Source of the DNA: Paenibacillus sp. FSL R5-0345
GTDB lineage: Bacteria > Bacillota > Bacilli > Paenibacillales > Paenibacillaceae
DNA: 64,000 nucleotides
Direction of reading: 5' to 3'
Assembly (NCBI RefSeq): GCF_000758585.1
Contig: NZ_CP009281.1
Span: forward strand, 4,650,001 to 4,714,000
Part shown: positions 18,295 to 26,143 of the stretch, in pieces
Layout of the letters: each line of letters starts with the position of its first letter
How positions within the stretch are numbered: the first letter of the stretch is position 1
The notes under the pieces: model-generated
Seen by the model: only the letters and a program-made list of their open reading frames with translations
The model's database searches: none
What the model was told of the DNA's origin: nothing
Translations under genes and position numbers: made by a program

Positions 18295-18452
18295 TATTTC
18301 ACGCTCCTGTCCTGGCGCAGCTACTCATAGTGACTTCCTGCAGCACATTCAGCATGAGGGTTCTGCAGATGTGTACATTTAGTATACGCTGCATGAATCC
18401 ACCTAGTTTTCTTCGACATTCTTCTCGCCTGTTCCTGCTTCCCACGAAGCTT

Positions 18453-18686
18453 TCATTCTCCGTACCAGTAATAAAAGCGCAAGCGCTGTCTTGTATCCAG
18501 ACCATCATCACCACGATCGGCATGATCAAATGCCCGAACAGCGGTGCCTTCAGGAATTCCATAATTCTCTATCGGACTAATCCATTCACCAAGCCAGCTC
18601 ATAGCACTGTAGAGCAAATAGCTTAGAGCCACAAACATGATCATAAAATACAGCTTGCGAACTGTTTTGGGCACAGAAACGATCAT
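18453..18686 (-). CDS. DUF4227 family membrane protein (YqzK-like)
   Basis: A 77-residue protein with one membrane helix (about 12-32, YFMIMFVALSYLLYSAMSWL), ending in RLRFYYWYGE, as in Paenibacillus DUF4227 proteins. The ATG at 18686 has GGGAGG six bases upstream; an in-frame GTG five codons earlier overlaps that site. The gene sits between fur and xerD exactly as yqzK does in B. subtilis. Function unknown. The 158 bases between it and xerD hold nothing I recognise. Confidence 0.85.
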   Translation of the reverse strand: MIVSVPKTVRKLYFMIMFVALSYLLYSAMSWLGEWISPIENYGIPEGTAVRAFDHADRGDDGLDTRQRLRFYYWYGE

Positions 18687-18784
18687 ATGGACGCCTCCCA
18701 CTAATATATAGTTAAGATCTGCTCGTCCTTCACCTTATGCACCAAAACCGGCTGATATGTATACCTCCAATAGACCAATCATTT

Positions 18785-18821
18785 AAAAAGCTCTCTCCGG
18801 TAAAAAAACCGGGGAGAGCTT
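18785..18821 (-). terminator. Rho-independent terminator of fur
   Basis: Arms AAGCTCTCTCCGGT and ACCGGGGAGAGCTT around an A/T loop, with TTTTT on the minus-strand side. Confidence 0.88.
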
Positions 18822-18848
18822 ATGAAGTGAATTTCATTATAAGATGAC

Positions 18849-19313
18849 TTAGGACGGATTTCCGTTTGAATTATTCTTATCGCTACACCGATAGCATATC
18901 CCATGAAAATCAAGTCTATGATCAAGCACTGTGAAATTAAATTCTTTCTCCAGTCGCTCTTCTAGCGGTCCTAACCAATCCTCACGGATCTCATCCATAC
19001 TACCGCATTGCACACAAATTAAATGATGATGATGGTGCTTTGCAGTATCTGTTCGTAGATCATAACGGGCGACACCGTCTCCGAAGTTAATCTTTTCTAC
19101 GACATGAAGCTCGCTAAGAAGTTCCAGGGTACGATATACAGTCGCAAGACCGATCTCGGGAGCCTTCTCTTTCACGAGCATAAAAACATCTTCTGCACTA
19201 AGATGATCTTCCTCATTCTCCAGCAGCACTCTTAAGGTCGCTTCCCGTTGGGGTGTAAGCTTGTATCCTTGGGATTGTAACTGTTGCTTAATTTTGTCTA
19301 TCCGGGCTTCCAT
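18849..19313 (-). CDS. fur: Ferric uptake regulator family repressor
   Basis: A 154-residue winged-helix metalloregulator. The DNA-binding part is at about 10-85 (KLTPQREATLRVLLE, GLATVYRTLELL). The dimerization and metal domain has an HHHHH cluster near 93-97, CVQC near 101-104 and a second Cys pair CYRC near 141-144, which is the structural zinc site. Position between DUF4227 and spoIIM matches B. subtilis fur. PerR or Zur cannot be strictly excluded from sequence, but synteny favours Fur. Confidence 0.9.
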   Translation of the reverse strand: MEARIDKIKQQLQSQGYKLTPQREATLRVLLENEEDHLSAEDVFMLVKEKAPEIGLATVYRTLELLSELHVVEKINFGDGVARYDLRTDTAKHHHHHLICVQCGSMDEIREDWLGPLEERLEKEFNFTVLDHRLDFHGICYRCSDKNNSNGNPS

Positions 19314-19402
19314 TGTCTCCCTCCCCCTTGGAAAATTACCTCACCGGTCTTCAAACCACTTCTTCCATTATAGGGGGTGTCGCTTTGAGAAGTCAAACGC
19401 TT

Positions 19403-20053
19403 TTACTGCAATCCCAAGGTCGTCACTGCTTGTACAAGTGAAGGCGTAACCCAGCGCATCATGATCGGCGTAACATAGGTCTCAAAACTAGAAACGCCCA
19501 GAATCAAGAGCGCCATCACAATTGACAATATCGTGTACATAGTAAAAGGTCGCGTCACTGGTGTCCGGCGTTGACCTAACACTCGGCTACGAATCATCTG
19601 CAAGGAAAAGGCAATTGCCGCAGCACTACTCACTAACAACACAGGGATCAGCACCAGATTGTGCGGTGCCACAGAGACTAGAGCAAACAGCATCCCGTGC
19701 CACGAATATTGACTGACTAGACAACCGACCGTAAAACCGATCAATACCCCTTTAAGAAAATCAAGGATCAAGATCCCCGGTAACCCAATGACTGATAATC
19801 CAAGGATCCAGATCAGCCCAATCCATTTTAGATTCAAGGCCGCTATACTCCAGTACGAATCAGGTGCTGCTGGTAGACTCTGTTGATCAACCGTTACAAA
19901 GAAATTCCCCAGATAATCACTCAGCTCCTGTTGCTGATCCATCGTAAGCGCACTAACGATAAGAGCTCCAAATACAACACCTACCAGAAATAATACGCCG
20001 ACAAAAATATACAGAGGCGTCTGTTCCTTCATCATCAGCCTTAAATTACGCAT
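19403..20053 (-). CDS. spoIIM: Stage II sporulation protein M
   Basis: A 216-residue membrane protein with about five hydrophobic segments, at roughly 15-36, 72-92, 97-118, 122-150 and 172-190. SpoIIM joins SpoIID and SpoIIP in the mother-cell membrane to drive engulfment by peptidoglycan remodelling. The GLPGILILDFLKGVLIGFTVG stretch is characteristic of the family. It lies between fur and the endoQ-like gene as in Bacillus. Expression there is under sigma-E; I did not identify a clear promoter. Confidence 0.94.
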   Translation of the reverse strand: MRNLRLMMKEQTPLYIFVGVLFLVGVVFGALIVSALTMDQQQELSDYLGNFFVTVDQQSLPAAPDSYWSIAALNLKWIGLIWILGLSVIGLPGILILDFLKGVLIGFTVGCLVSQYSWHGMLFALVSVAPHNLVLIPVLLVSSAAAIAFSLQMIRSRVLGQRRTPVTRPFTMYTILSIVMALLILGVSSFETYVTPIMMRWVTPSLVQAVTTLGLQ

Positions 20054-20134
20054 CGAGACGTTCCCCTTTCCGGTTACATGTTACACCATATGAGAAAACG
20101 CCCCGTGATATGACTTGTCCTTAGTACAATAACT

Positions 20135-21334
20135 CTACTTTCCAGGTTGTACGACTTTACCGTATGTTCCCCCACCGCCTGCAGATAGTTCCAATATACC
20201 TGAGCGAGCCTGAACGATCATAGACGCCAAATCCACTCCTACTACGCTAGCAATTTCCGCTTCACCACAACCATGCAAAATGTTCATCTCGGTGCCAAAA
20301 GCTTGCAGCAACGCGTTCATTTTAGCCTTCCCGAGACCCGGTATAAATTCAAGTGGAACCTGATAGTGATAAGGCGGACGGTCTGCAGGTACTACAGGTG
20401 TCTTGCGGTCAGCAATATCTAGGATCCGGTCGAATACACCCCTCACCAATTTCAGACTGCCACAATACTGGCAACGCTCCGATGTGACATACGCTTCGTC
20501 AATAATACTGCCGCAACCTCCGCAGTAGGTTCGGTGGTATTTACCAAGCCGGGGGTTAAGTCCGAAATTGGCAGTTACCTTCCGTCCTTCCTTACGTTCA
20601 AGTGCGAGTCGCAGTTCAGCAAAAGAAGGTTGTGCCAAAGCCATTACATTATATTCACGACCTAATTTGCCCAGTGAATGCGCATCAGAGTTCGTTAAGA
20701 ATGTGAAGTTATCGAGCTCAGAAACATAACCTGCCATTTCAGAATCCGCACTCAGCCCGAGCTCAACTGCAGCTATCCGATCCAGATCAAAGATATCTGA
20801 CATTCGTTCCGCAGTGCAGCCGTACAAGCCCTTGTGAGGCGTGAAAATATGTGCAGGGATTAGAATACCTCCTCGCTCATAAATCTCATCCTGAAGCTCT
20901 CTAGCCGGTGCATAGAGGCGCTGGGAACTAAGGTTCACATTTCGCATATGGCGACTCATCCAAGCGCTGAAATCTGTCATCCGCTCCACGTCGGGCATGA
21001 AGGCGAGTACGTGGCACTCTTTTCGCCCAGGTTCGCGGATTTCAATCTCCGTTCCTAGGATGATCGTAGTCCCCTGATAAGCAATCCCTCCACCTTCTGC
21101 TAGCGTCATCTCTCCAGATTCTAAGGAACGCTGAATATCACGTAGAACGCCAGGTGAATGACTATCAATAATACCTATCATCTCAAGACCTTTACGCTCT
21201 GCAGCTTCTTTAGCGATTCCAGCAAAAGTGAGCTCACGGCTGCCGCTGATTTTGACCGCTTGTCCTTCCGACGTTCGTCCGATATGAACATGCAGATCGC
21301 AATAGAAGTTCTTCAGTTCAGGTGTTAGTTCCAT
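20135..21334 (-). CDS. EndoQ-like PHP-domain endonuclease (YqxK family)
   Basis: A 399-residue protein. The PHP metal-site motif DLHVHIG is at about 13-19; HIFTPHKGLYG near 155 and TNSDAHSLGK near 215 give further metal ligands. A C4 zinc-binding CxxC...CxxC element follows (CGGCG, CQYCG) near 265-290, and a C-terminal helix-hairpin-helix-like stretch (FIPGLGKAKMNALL) near 335. Archaeal and Bacillus EndoQ cut DNA 5' of deaminated bases, so a repair role is inferred. The ATG at 21334 overlaps nudF by 10 bases; a TTG nine codons earlier is less likely. Confidence 0.88.
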   Translation of the reverse strand: MELTPELKNFYCDLHVHIGRTSEGQAVKISGSRELTFAGIAKEAAERKGLEMIGIIDSHSPGVLRDIQRSLESGEMTLAEGGGIAYQGTTIILGTEIEIREPGRKECHVLAFMPDVERMTDFSAWMSRHMRNVNLSSQRLYAPARELQDEIYERGGILIPAHIFTPHKGLYGCTAERMSDIFDLDRIAAVELGLSADSEMAGYVSELDNFTFLTNSDAHSLGKLGREYNVMALAQPSFAELRLALERKEGRKVTANFGLNPRLGKYHRTYCGGCGSIIDEAYVTSERCQYCGSLKLVRGVFDRILDIADRKTPVVPADRPPYHYQVPLEFIPGLGKAKMNALLQAFGTEMNILHGCGEAEIASVVGVDLASMIVQARSGILELSAGGGGTYGKVVQPGK

Positions 21335-21897
21335 TGGCCTGTCAGGGTGTATAAATGCCAAGCGTACACCGCCATCATCGTCTTTGCGTCCGCGATACGT
21401 CCGTCAGCTATATATTGATAGGCTTCCTCCAAGGTAAGCTCCGAGACCTCTAAAAATTCATCCTCGTCAAGCGACATATCCCCTGGCTCGGCATTATTAG
21501 TAACATACAAATGAATAATCTCATCAGCAAAGCCGGGAGAAGTATAGAAAGATTTAAGTAACTTCAGATCACCGCTATGAAAACCGGTCTCTTCCTTCAG
21601 CTCACGACCAGCCGCAACTAAAGGGTCTTCACCTTGATCCAGCTTACCGGCTGGAATCTCCACCTCTGTACGGTGCATAGGCTGACGATATTGTTCTACA
21701 ACTAACATTTTGTTGTTGTTCAAAGCAAGCACTGCTACTGCGCCGGGATGCTTCACAACCTCACGTGTTGCAGTATTACCATCCGGCAATCTCACAGTGT
21801 CCACTTGTAAAGATATGATCTTCCCATCAAATATAGGCTTTGTAGACAGCGTCACTTCGTCAAGCTCCGGCTTGCTGTGTAAATGTTGGTTTCCCAT
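21325..21897 (-). CDS. nudF: ADP-ribose pyrophosphatase (Nudix hydrolase)
   Basis: A 190-residue Nudix protein hydrolysing ADP-ribose to AMP and ribose-5-phosphate. The Nudix box runs from GKLDQGED to RELKEETGF at about 88-110, with all glutamates present. The upstream element PGAVAVLALNN and the C-terminal SELTLEEAYQYI match the YqkG/NudF family. Cotranscribed with the EndoQ-like gene and divergent from mciZ, as in B. subtilis. Confidence 0.92.
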   Translation of the reverse strand: MGNQHLHSKPELDEVTLSTKPIFDGKIISLQVDTVRLPDGNTATREVVKHPGAVAVLALNNNKMLVVEQYRQPMHRTEVEIPAGKLDQGEDPLVAAGRELKEETGFHSGDLKLLKSFYTSPGFADEIIHLYVTNNAEPGDMSLDEDEFLEVSELTLEEAYQYIADGRIADAKTMMAVYAWHLYTLTGQWN

Positions 21898-21908
21898 AAA
21901 ATTTCTGG

Positions 21909-21937
21909 TCTCCTTTATCTCTATTCTGCATACGGTG
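21909..21937 (+). promoter_or_regulatory. Possible sigma-E promoter of mciZ
   Basis: CATACGGT (sigma-E -10 pattern CATACAnT, one mismatch) lies 14 bases after GTCTCCT, a partial -35. It is about 38 bases upstream of the mciZ ATG. mciZ is sigma-E controlled in B. subtilis. The -35 match is weak. Confidence 0.4.
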
Positions 21938-21974
21938 TATTATAGCAAACTTAAAGGGAAAGAAGGAATTTCAA

Positions 21975-22148
21975 ATGAACGAAATCTTCAGCCGTACAAG
22001 CTCATCCGCAGTCACAATGGTAGGTAAACCGGAGGAAATCAAAGCCATCTTAGCTAGGTGGATAGAGCGGTATGGGCCCGATATGCCTCTCACATACATC
22101 CTTTCCCTAAAGGATCAATCCAAGATCATTCCGTCTAAGGCCGGATAA
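21975..22148 (+). CDS. mciZ: Z-ring formation inhibitor MciZ-like peptide
   Basis: A 57-residue peptide with AAGGAA eight bases before the ATG. The stretch VTMVGKPEEIKAILARW matches the MciZ pattern VxLVGKxxEIRAKL of the B. subtilis peptide, and the gene lies divergently next to nudF as there. MciZ is made in the mother cell, binds the C-terminal part of FtsZ and blocks further Z-ring assembly during sporulation. This copy is longer than the 40-residue B. subtilis peptide, with about 12 extra residues at the N-terminus. Identification rests on the short motif plus synteny. Confidence 0.75.
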   Translation: MNEIFSRTSSSAVTMVGKPEEIKAILARWIERYGPDMPLTYILSLKDQSKIIPSKAG

Positions 22149-22188
22149 ATTCACATTAGGACATAGTGATACTTGTCCTTAAAATTAT

Positions 22189-22232
22189 GGGGGTGTTCCA
22201 ATTGCCATTCACTGGCTGCTGGAACACCCCTT
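22189..22232 (+). terminator. Strong hairpin after mciZ
   Basis: Arms GGGGTGTTCCA and TGGAACACCCC with a 19-base loop, followed by TTAAATTT. It lies 41 bases past the mciZ stop; the T-tract is poor. Confidence 0.6.
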
Positions 22233-22354
22233 AAATTTGGGCTTCCCTCTGCGGAATCTGAATAGCAATCTTCCTATCGGACTCAGCTGAACTTAAACGC
22301 GGGTATTTTCACACTGTCCTTTGACCTTGTCCAGTAGATAAAACTTACCTATAA

Positions 22355-22394
22355 AAAAACAGAGCAGCAATCCTACACGGAGGATCGCTGCTCT
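22355..22394 (-). terminator. Rho-independent terminator of the PepT-like gene
   Basis: Arms AGAGCAGCAATCCT and AGGATCGCTGCTCT with seven T on the minus strand, 18 bases past the peptidase stop. Its arms resemble those of the pdp terminator at 13547. Confidence 0.9.
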
Positions 22395-22411
22395 ACTGCC
22401 TTATACAAAGG

Positions 22412-23539
22412 TTAGCCCTTTACACTCTCTTTAACAATGTTCACTACAAGCTCAGCCACTTTAACAATGTCTTCGGCTTTAATCCGTTCCTTAGTAGTAT
22501 GGATATGTTCGTAACCTACAGCGAGGTTAACGGTCGGAACATCTAGGCCATTGAACACGTTAGCGTCACTTCCTCCACCAGAGTGGAACAGTCGTGGTGT
22601 GAGTCCCATAGAAGTAATAGCCCGCTGTGCAAGCTGTACCACTGGATCATTCTCATTAAAACTGAACGCTGGATAAATTATTTCACTGCGGAATTCGCAT
22701 TCTGCACCATATTCTCGGACAGTGGTCTCCAGTGCTTCACGCATCGAAGCGATTTGATCGCCAACCTTTTCCTGCACGATACTACGTGCTTCGGCATCCA
22801 ATTGAACGTGATCGCACACCACATTCGTAGGGCCGCCGCCGGCGAATTTACCGATATTCGCAGTCGTTTCGTTGTCGATCCGACCAAGCTTCATAGCAGC
22901 GATCGCTTTGCTGGCTACTTGAATCGCACTGATGCCGTCCTCTGGATTAACACCTGCATGAGCAGATTTTCCAAATATTTGCATCGTTATTTTAGCTTGC
23001 GTAGGTGCCGCAACTGCAATCGCTCCGACTTCACCATTGGAATCGAGTGCGAAACCGAAATCTGCATCCAAGTTACTCGGATCCATCGAACGCGCACCTA
23101 GCAATCCAGATTCTTCACCCGCAGTAATTACAAACTGAATCTGACCATGTGGTAATTTTTGCTCTTGAATCACTCTAATTGCTTCGAATAGTGCAGCTAG
23201 TCCAGCTTTGTCATCCGCTCCAAGAATTGTAGTGCCGTCACTTGTAATCCATCCATCCGCGCCAAGCGTAGGCTTGATATTTTGTCCAGGAACAACCGTA
23301 TCCATATGGCAAGTGAACAGTAGCTTTGGTGCAGCTCCACCGTTCTCAGCCGGCCAGGTAATGAACAGATTACCCGCTCCATGTCCTGTTCTTTCCTGGG
23401 AATCATCTTCGGTAACTTCTAATCCCAGAGCGTTAAATTTACTCTTAAGTACATCGGCAATCTGCCGTTCATTTCTTGTTTCACTATCAACTTGGACAAG
23501 TTCCATAAATTCTTGAATCAATCTGTCTTGTGAAATCAC
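22412..23539 (-). CDS. M20 family metallopeptidase (PepT/YqjE-like)
   Basis: A 375-residue zinc aminotripeptidase-like enzyme. Metal and catalytic motifs are CHMDTV near 76-81, GADDKAGLAALF near 106-117 and AGEESGLLGARS near 140-150. A dimerization (M20) insert starts near 180 (GKSAHAGVNPEDG), and HSGGGSDANVF lies near 320. It starts at GTG with GAGAGGGA upstream. The family cleaves the N-terminal residue from short peptides; YqjE of B. subtilis is the closest analogue by sequence. It is monocistronic, bounded by its own terminator. Confidence 0.9.
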   Translation of the reverse strand: MISQDRLIQEFMELVQVDSETRNERQIADVLKSKFNALGLEVTEDDSQERTGHGAGNLFITWPAENGGAAPKLLFTCHMDTVVPGQNIKPTLGADGWITSDGTTILGADDKAGLAALFEAIRVIQEQKLPHGQIQFVITAGEESGLLGARSMDPSNLDADFGFALDSNGEVGAIAVAAPTQAKITMQIFGKSAHAGVNPEDGISAIQVASKAIAAMKLGRIDNETTANIGKFAGGGPTNVVCDHVQLDAEARSIVQEKVGDQIASMREALETTVREYGAECEFRSEIIYPAFSFNENDPVVQLAQRAITSMGLTPRLFHSGGGSDANVFNGLDVPTVNLAVGYEHIHTTKERIKAEDIVKVAELVVNIVKESVKG

Positions 23540-23633
23540 TGGACTTCCCTCTCTTTCGTGAATACGTTACAATGGTTGTACAGAAAGACCATCTTTATGC
23601 TATTAACTTAAACTAAATCTAAAGGAGTTACTC

Positions 23634-23735
23634 ATGCAACGTAATAAGTGGTTCAAAATCTTCATCTACGTCATGTTGTTCGCCATGATTGCCTCTACGC
23701 TCTTTATGGTTATCGAGCCTTTCCTTGCAGGTTAA
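23634..23735 (+). CDS. Prli42-like single-pass membrane micropeptide
   Basis: A 33-residue peptide with AAAGGAG six bases before the ATG. It has a basic N-terminus (MQRNKWFK) and one hydrophobic helix at about 9-27, and ends in IEPFLAG. This matches the Prli42 family, which in Listeria anchors the stressosome to the membrane. The gene is divergent from the PepT-like gene and ends at a hairpin. Identification is by length, charge pattern and my memory of Firmicute homologues. Whether a stressosome exists in this organism cannot be seen here. Confidence 0.65.
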   Translation: MQRNKWFKIFIYVMLFAMIASTLFMVIEPFLAG

Positions 23736-23756
23736 TATCTATACAAGGAACATTGA

Positions 23757-23790
23757 TAATAGCGGCTAGGGATTCCCTTGCCGCTATTTG
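23757..23790. terminator. Terminator between the convergent prli42-like gene and lipB
   Basis: Arms AATAGCGGC and GCCGCTATT with an inner AGGG/CCCT stem, lying 22 bases past the micropeptide stop and 18 bases before the lipB end. T-rich DNA follows on the plus side. Confidence 0.75.
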
Positions 23791-23807
23791 GCTTGCTTGT
23801 TTGTTCA

Positions 23808-24527
23808 CTAATCAGCCTTAGCCATAGTGTCGAAGAACTCATCCTGCTCTTCATATGGAAAGTGTCTTAGGAAATAGGGGACCAATTCTCTGGCCACATC
23901 TTGAAGTTCAAAACGACGACCTGCACACTCCTCTAGGGAGGTTACTCCAAATTCGGTGATACCGCATGGAATAATTCCTTGAAAGCCGTGTCCAGATATT
24001 CCTTCAGAGATGTTAAAGGCAAACCCATGACTAGTAACAAACCCTCTTCGGAATTTGCTTTTGTTAAACTTGACACCAATAGCACAGATCTTCTCGTCGC
24101 CAACCCATACCCCTGTATACTCCGGCTTCCGTTCCCCTACAATTCCGTAGGATGCCAAATAATCAATAATTACTGCCTCCAGACTGCGCAAGTACCCGTG
24201 TAAATCTACCTTACCATCTTCACCGAGCATAAGGATCGGATAACCTACAAGCTGACCCGGTCCATGATATGTAATATCTCCTCCCCGGTCGATTTCAAAC
24301 AGCTCAATTCCTTTTTCTTTGAGCTGCTCTTGATCTAGAAGAAGATGTTCGGGATGATTCTGTGAACCAATGGTATAGGTAGGAGGATGCTGCAAAAGAA
24401 TCAGTCGTTCCGGTTGCTCACCAGCATCAATGGCGTGCACACTTTCCTTTTGCAGATCCCAAGCCTTTCCATACTCCATAATGGGGTCATATGATATCTG
24501 CAGCTTACGAATATCCGAATTATTCAT
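23808..24527 (-). CDS. lipB: Lipoyl(octanoyl) transferase LipB
   Basis: A 239-residue enzyme moving octanoate from acyl carrier protein to lipoyl domains. The signature DRGGDITYHGPGQLVGYP is at about 80-97, catalytic Lys153 lies in AIGVKF and Cys188 in IPCGITEFGVTSLE. Many Bacillus species use LipM/LipL instead, so LipB here is notable. It lies 54 bases after the E2 gene of the bkd complex, whose lipoyl domain is a natural substrate, and is probably the last gene of that operon. Confidence 0.95.
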   Translation of the reverse strand: MNNSDIRKLQISYDPIMEYGKAWDLQKESVHAIDAGEQPERLILLQHPPTYTIGSQNHPEHLLLDQEQLKEKGIELFEIDRGGDITYHGPGQLVGYPILMLGEDGKVDLHGYLRSLEAVIIDYLASYGIVGERKPEYTGVWVGDEKICAIGVKFNKSKFRRGFVTSHGFAFNISEGISGHGFQGIIPCGITEFGVTSLEECAGRRFELQDVARELVPYFLRHFPYEEQDEFFDTMAKAD

Positions 24528-24581
24528 ACCGTCAGGTCCCCTTTTTCAGTCTCATGCCTGCACAGTTTGGCTCGTCATTAT

Positions 24582-25946
24582 TTAGTAGAGTTTAGTATCC
24601 GGTGTATATCCTTCAATATTATCCTTGACGCGTTGTAAGAAACGGCCGCAAATTACTCCGTCCAGAATCCGATGATCCAGTGACAGACAGATATTAGCCA
24701 TTGATCGCACACCTATCATATCGTTAATAACCACAGGTCTTTTCACAATCGATTCAAAGGTTAAGATCGCAGCCTGTGGATAGTTAATGATTGGATAAGA
24801 TAGAATGGAGCCAAAAGAACCTGTGTTATTTACAGTGAAAGTCCCTCCCTGCAAATCTTCCAAGCTCAGTTTGCCTTCGCGGGTTTTTTGTGCCAATTCA
24901 TCAATCTCACGAGCCAACCCGGCGACATTTTTCTGATCAGCCTTTTTAATCACAGGAGTGATAACCGAATCTTCTGTGCCTACCGCTAACGAGATATTGA
25001 TATCACGTTTGACAATAATTTTGTCTACAGCCCAGACAGAGTTCATAATCGGGTAATCCTTAATCGCACTCACAACAGCCTTCATCATGAAAGCGAGATA
25101 GGTTAGATTAATGCCTTCTTTACGCTTGAACTCATCCTTATGTTTATTGCGCAGTGCGACCAGATTAGTCACATCTACCTCAATCATGGTCCAAGCATGC
25201 GGAATCTCAGAGACACTTTGGCGCATTCTTGTAGCGATTGTATTCCGGATTGGAGTTACATCAATCAGATATTCAGAACTGCTGCCTCGACCACCCTCAA
25301 CTTCAATGGTTGGAATACGAGGAGATTCGCTTAAATGTAGACCCGAATGACGAAGAGGCTCTTCCGTCTTCTTCTTTTCGGCTTGAACGAACTGTGGAAC
25401 AGGCGGTTGTGACACCACTGGGGCAGGTTGACTAGCAGAAATCGAAGCTGGAGATGTAGCTCCGCCACTTTCGATAAAGGCCAGCACATCCTTACGGGTA
25501 ATCCGACCACCCATACCAGTACCCATAACTAAAGTCAGGTCGATGTTATGCTCAGCCGCCAAAGTCTGTACTGCGGGAGAATACCGCGCACGCATTGAAT
25601 CGTTAGCAGTTGATGTAGCATTTTGTCCTGCAATATTATTAGACGAATTAGCTGCAACTGTGTTAGTCACGTTTGGAGCAGCAGATGTTGTCACAGGCAC
25701 GGCAATACGGCAAATGACTTCGCCGACATTGACAACCTGGCCTTCTTCCGCTAATAGTTCACCCATAACTCCATCTATCGTTGAAGGCAATTCAGCATTT
25801 ACCTTATCTGTAATAAGCTCACATAATGGTTCGTATTGCTCTACCGGATCACCCGGTTTCTTCAGCCATTTGCCGATCGTCGCCGATACTAGCGATTCCG
25901 CCAGCTGCGGCATGATCACGTCAGTCAACTTTTGGTTGTCAGACAT
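24582..25946 (-). CDS. Branched-chain 2-oxoacid dehydrogenase E2 (dihydrolipoyl acyltransferase)
   Basis: A 454-residue E2 core protein. The lipoyl domain is at about 6-80 with the modifiable Lys48 (ITDKVNAE). A linker rich in Ala, Ser and Asn follows, then a peripheral subunit-binding domain near 125-165 (SPAVQTLAAEHNIDL) and, from about 225, the acyltransferase domain ending in SLDHRILDGVICGRFL, whose His and Asp are catalytic. The start MSDNQKL is chosen with GAGGAG seven bases upstream. It is separated from the E1beta gene by a 197-base repeat-rich gap but reads in the same direction. Substrate range (branched-chain versus acetoin or pyruvate) is inferred from the E3-first operon order. 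Confidence 0.92.
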   Translation of the reverse strand: MSDNQKLTDVIMPQLAESLVSATIGKWLKKPGDPVEQYEPLCELITDKVNAELPSTIDGVMGELLAEEGQVVNVGEVICRIAVPVTTSAAPNVTNTVAANSSNNIAGQNATSTANDSMRARYSPAVQTLAAEHNIDLTLVMGTGMGGRITRKDVLAFIESGGATSPASISASQPAPVVSQPPVPQFVQAEKKKTEEPLRHSGLHLSESPRIPTIEVEGGRGSSSEYLIDVTPIRNTIATRMRQSVSEIPHAWTMIEVDVTNLVALRNKHKDEFKRKEGINLTYLAFMMKAVVSAIKDYPIMNSVWAVDKIIVKRDINISLAVGTEDSVITPVIKKADQKNVAGLAREIDELAQKTREGKLSLEDLQGGTFTVNNTGSFGSILSYPIINYPQAAILTFESIVKRPVVINDMIGVRSMANICLSLDHRILDGVICGRFLQRVKDNIEGYTPDTKLY

Positions 25947-25963
25947 CTTTTCACTCCTCAAAT

Positions 25964-26130
25964 GTTTTACGAAGTAAAACTCACTTCGTAAGCATAATCT
26001 TAAAAGTTTTACGAAGCTTCGCTTATTAGAAATACTTCGCAGTAAAACTTGCATCGTAAGCATTCGCTTATGGTTTACGAAGTAAAACTTTCTTCGTAAG
26101 CATAATCTTAAGTTTTACGAAGCTTCGCTT
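25964..26130. repeat. Imperfect repeats capable of alternative hairpins, E1beta-E2 gap
   Basis: Two near-identical copies lie at 25964-26024 and 26073-26130: a TTTACGAAGTAAAACT unit, then CTTCGTAAGCATAATCTTA, then GTTTTACGAAGCTTCGCTT. A partial copy lies at about 26034-26070. TTACGAAG/CTTCGTAA (8-base arms) and GTTTTAC/GTAAAAC can form mutually exclusive hairpins. Related units occur upstream of argR at 57540-57665, so this is a dispersed intergenic repeat family. Confidence 0.85.
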
Positions 26131-26143
26131 CCACTTAACTATT

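Noticed and set aside
18299..18562. Minus-strand 87-codon frame overlapping the DUF4227 gene
   Set aside because: It overlaps the DUF4227 gene in another frame, has no ribosome binding site and no recognisable protein features.
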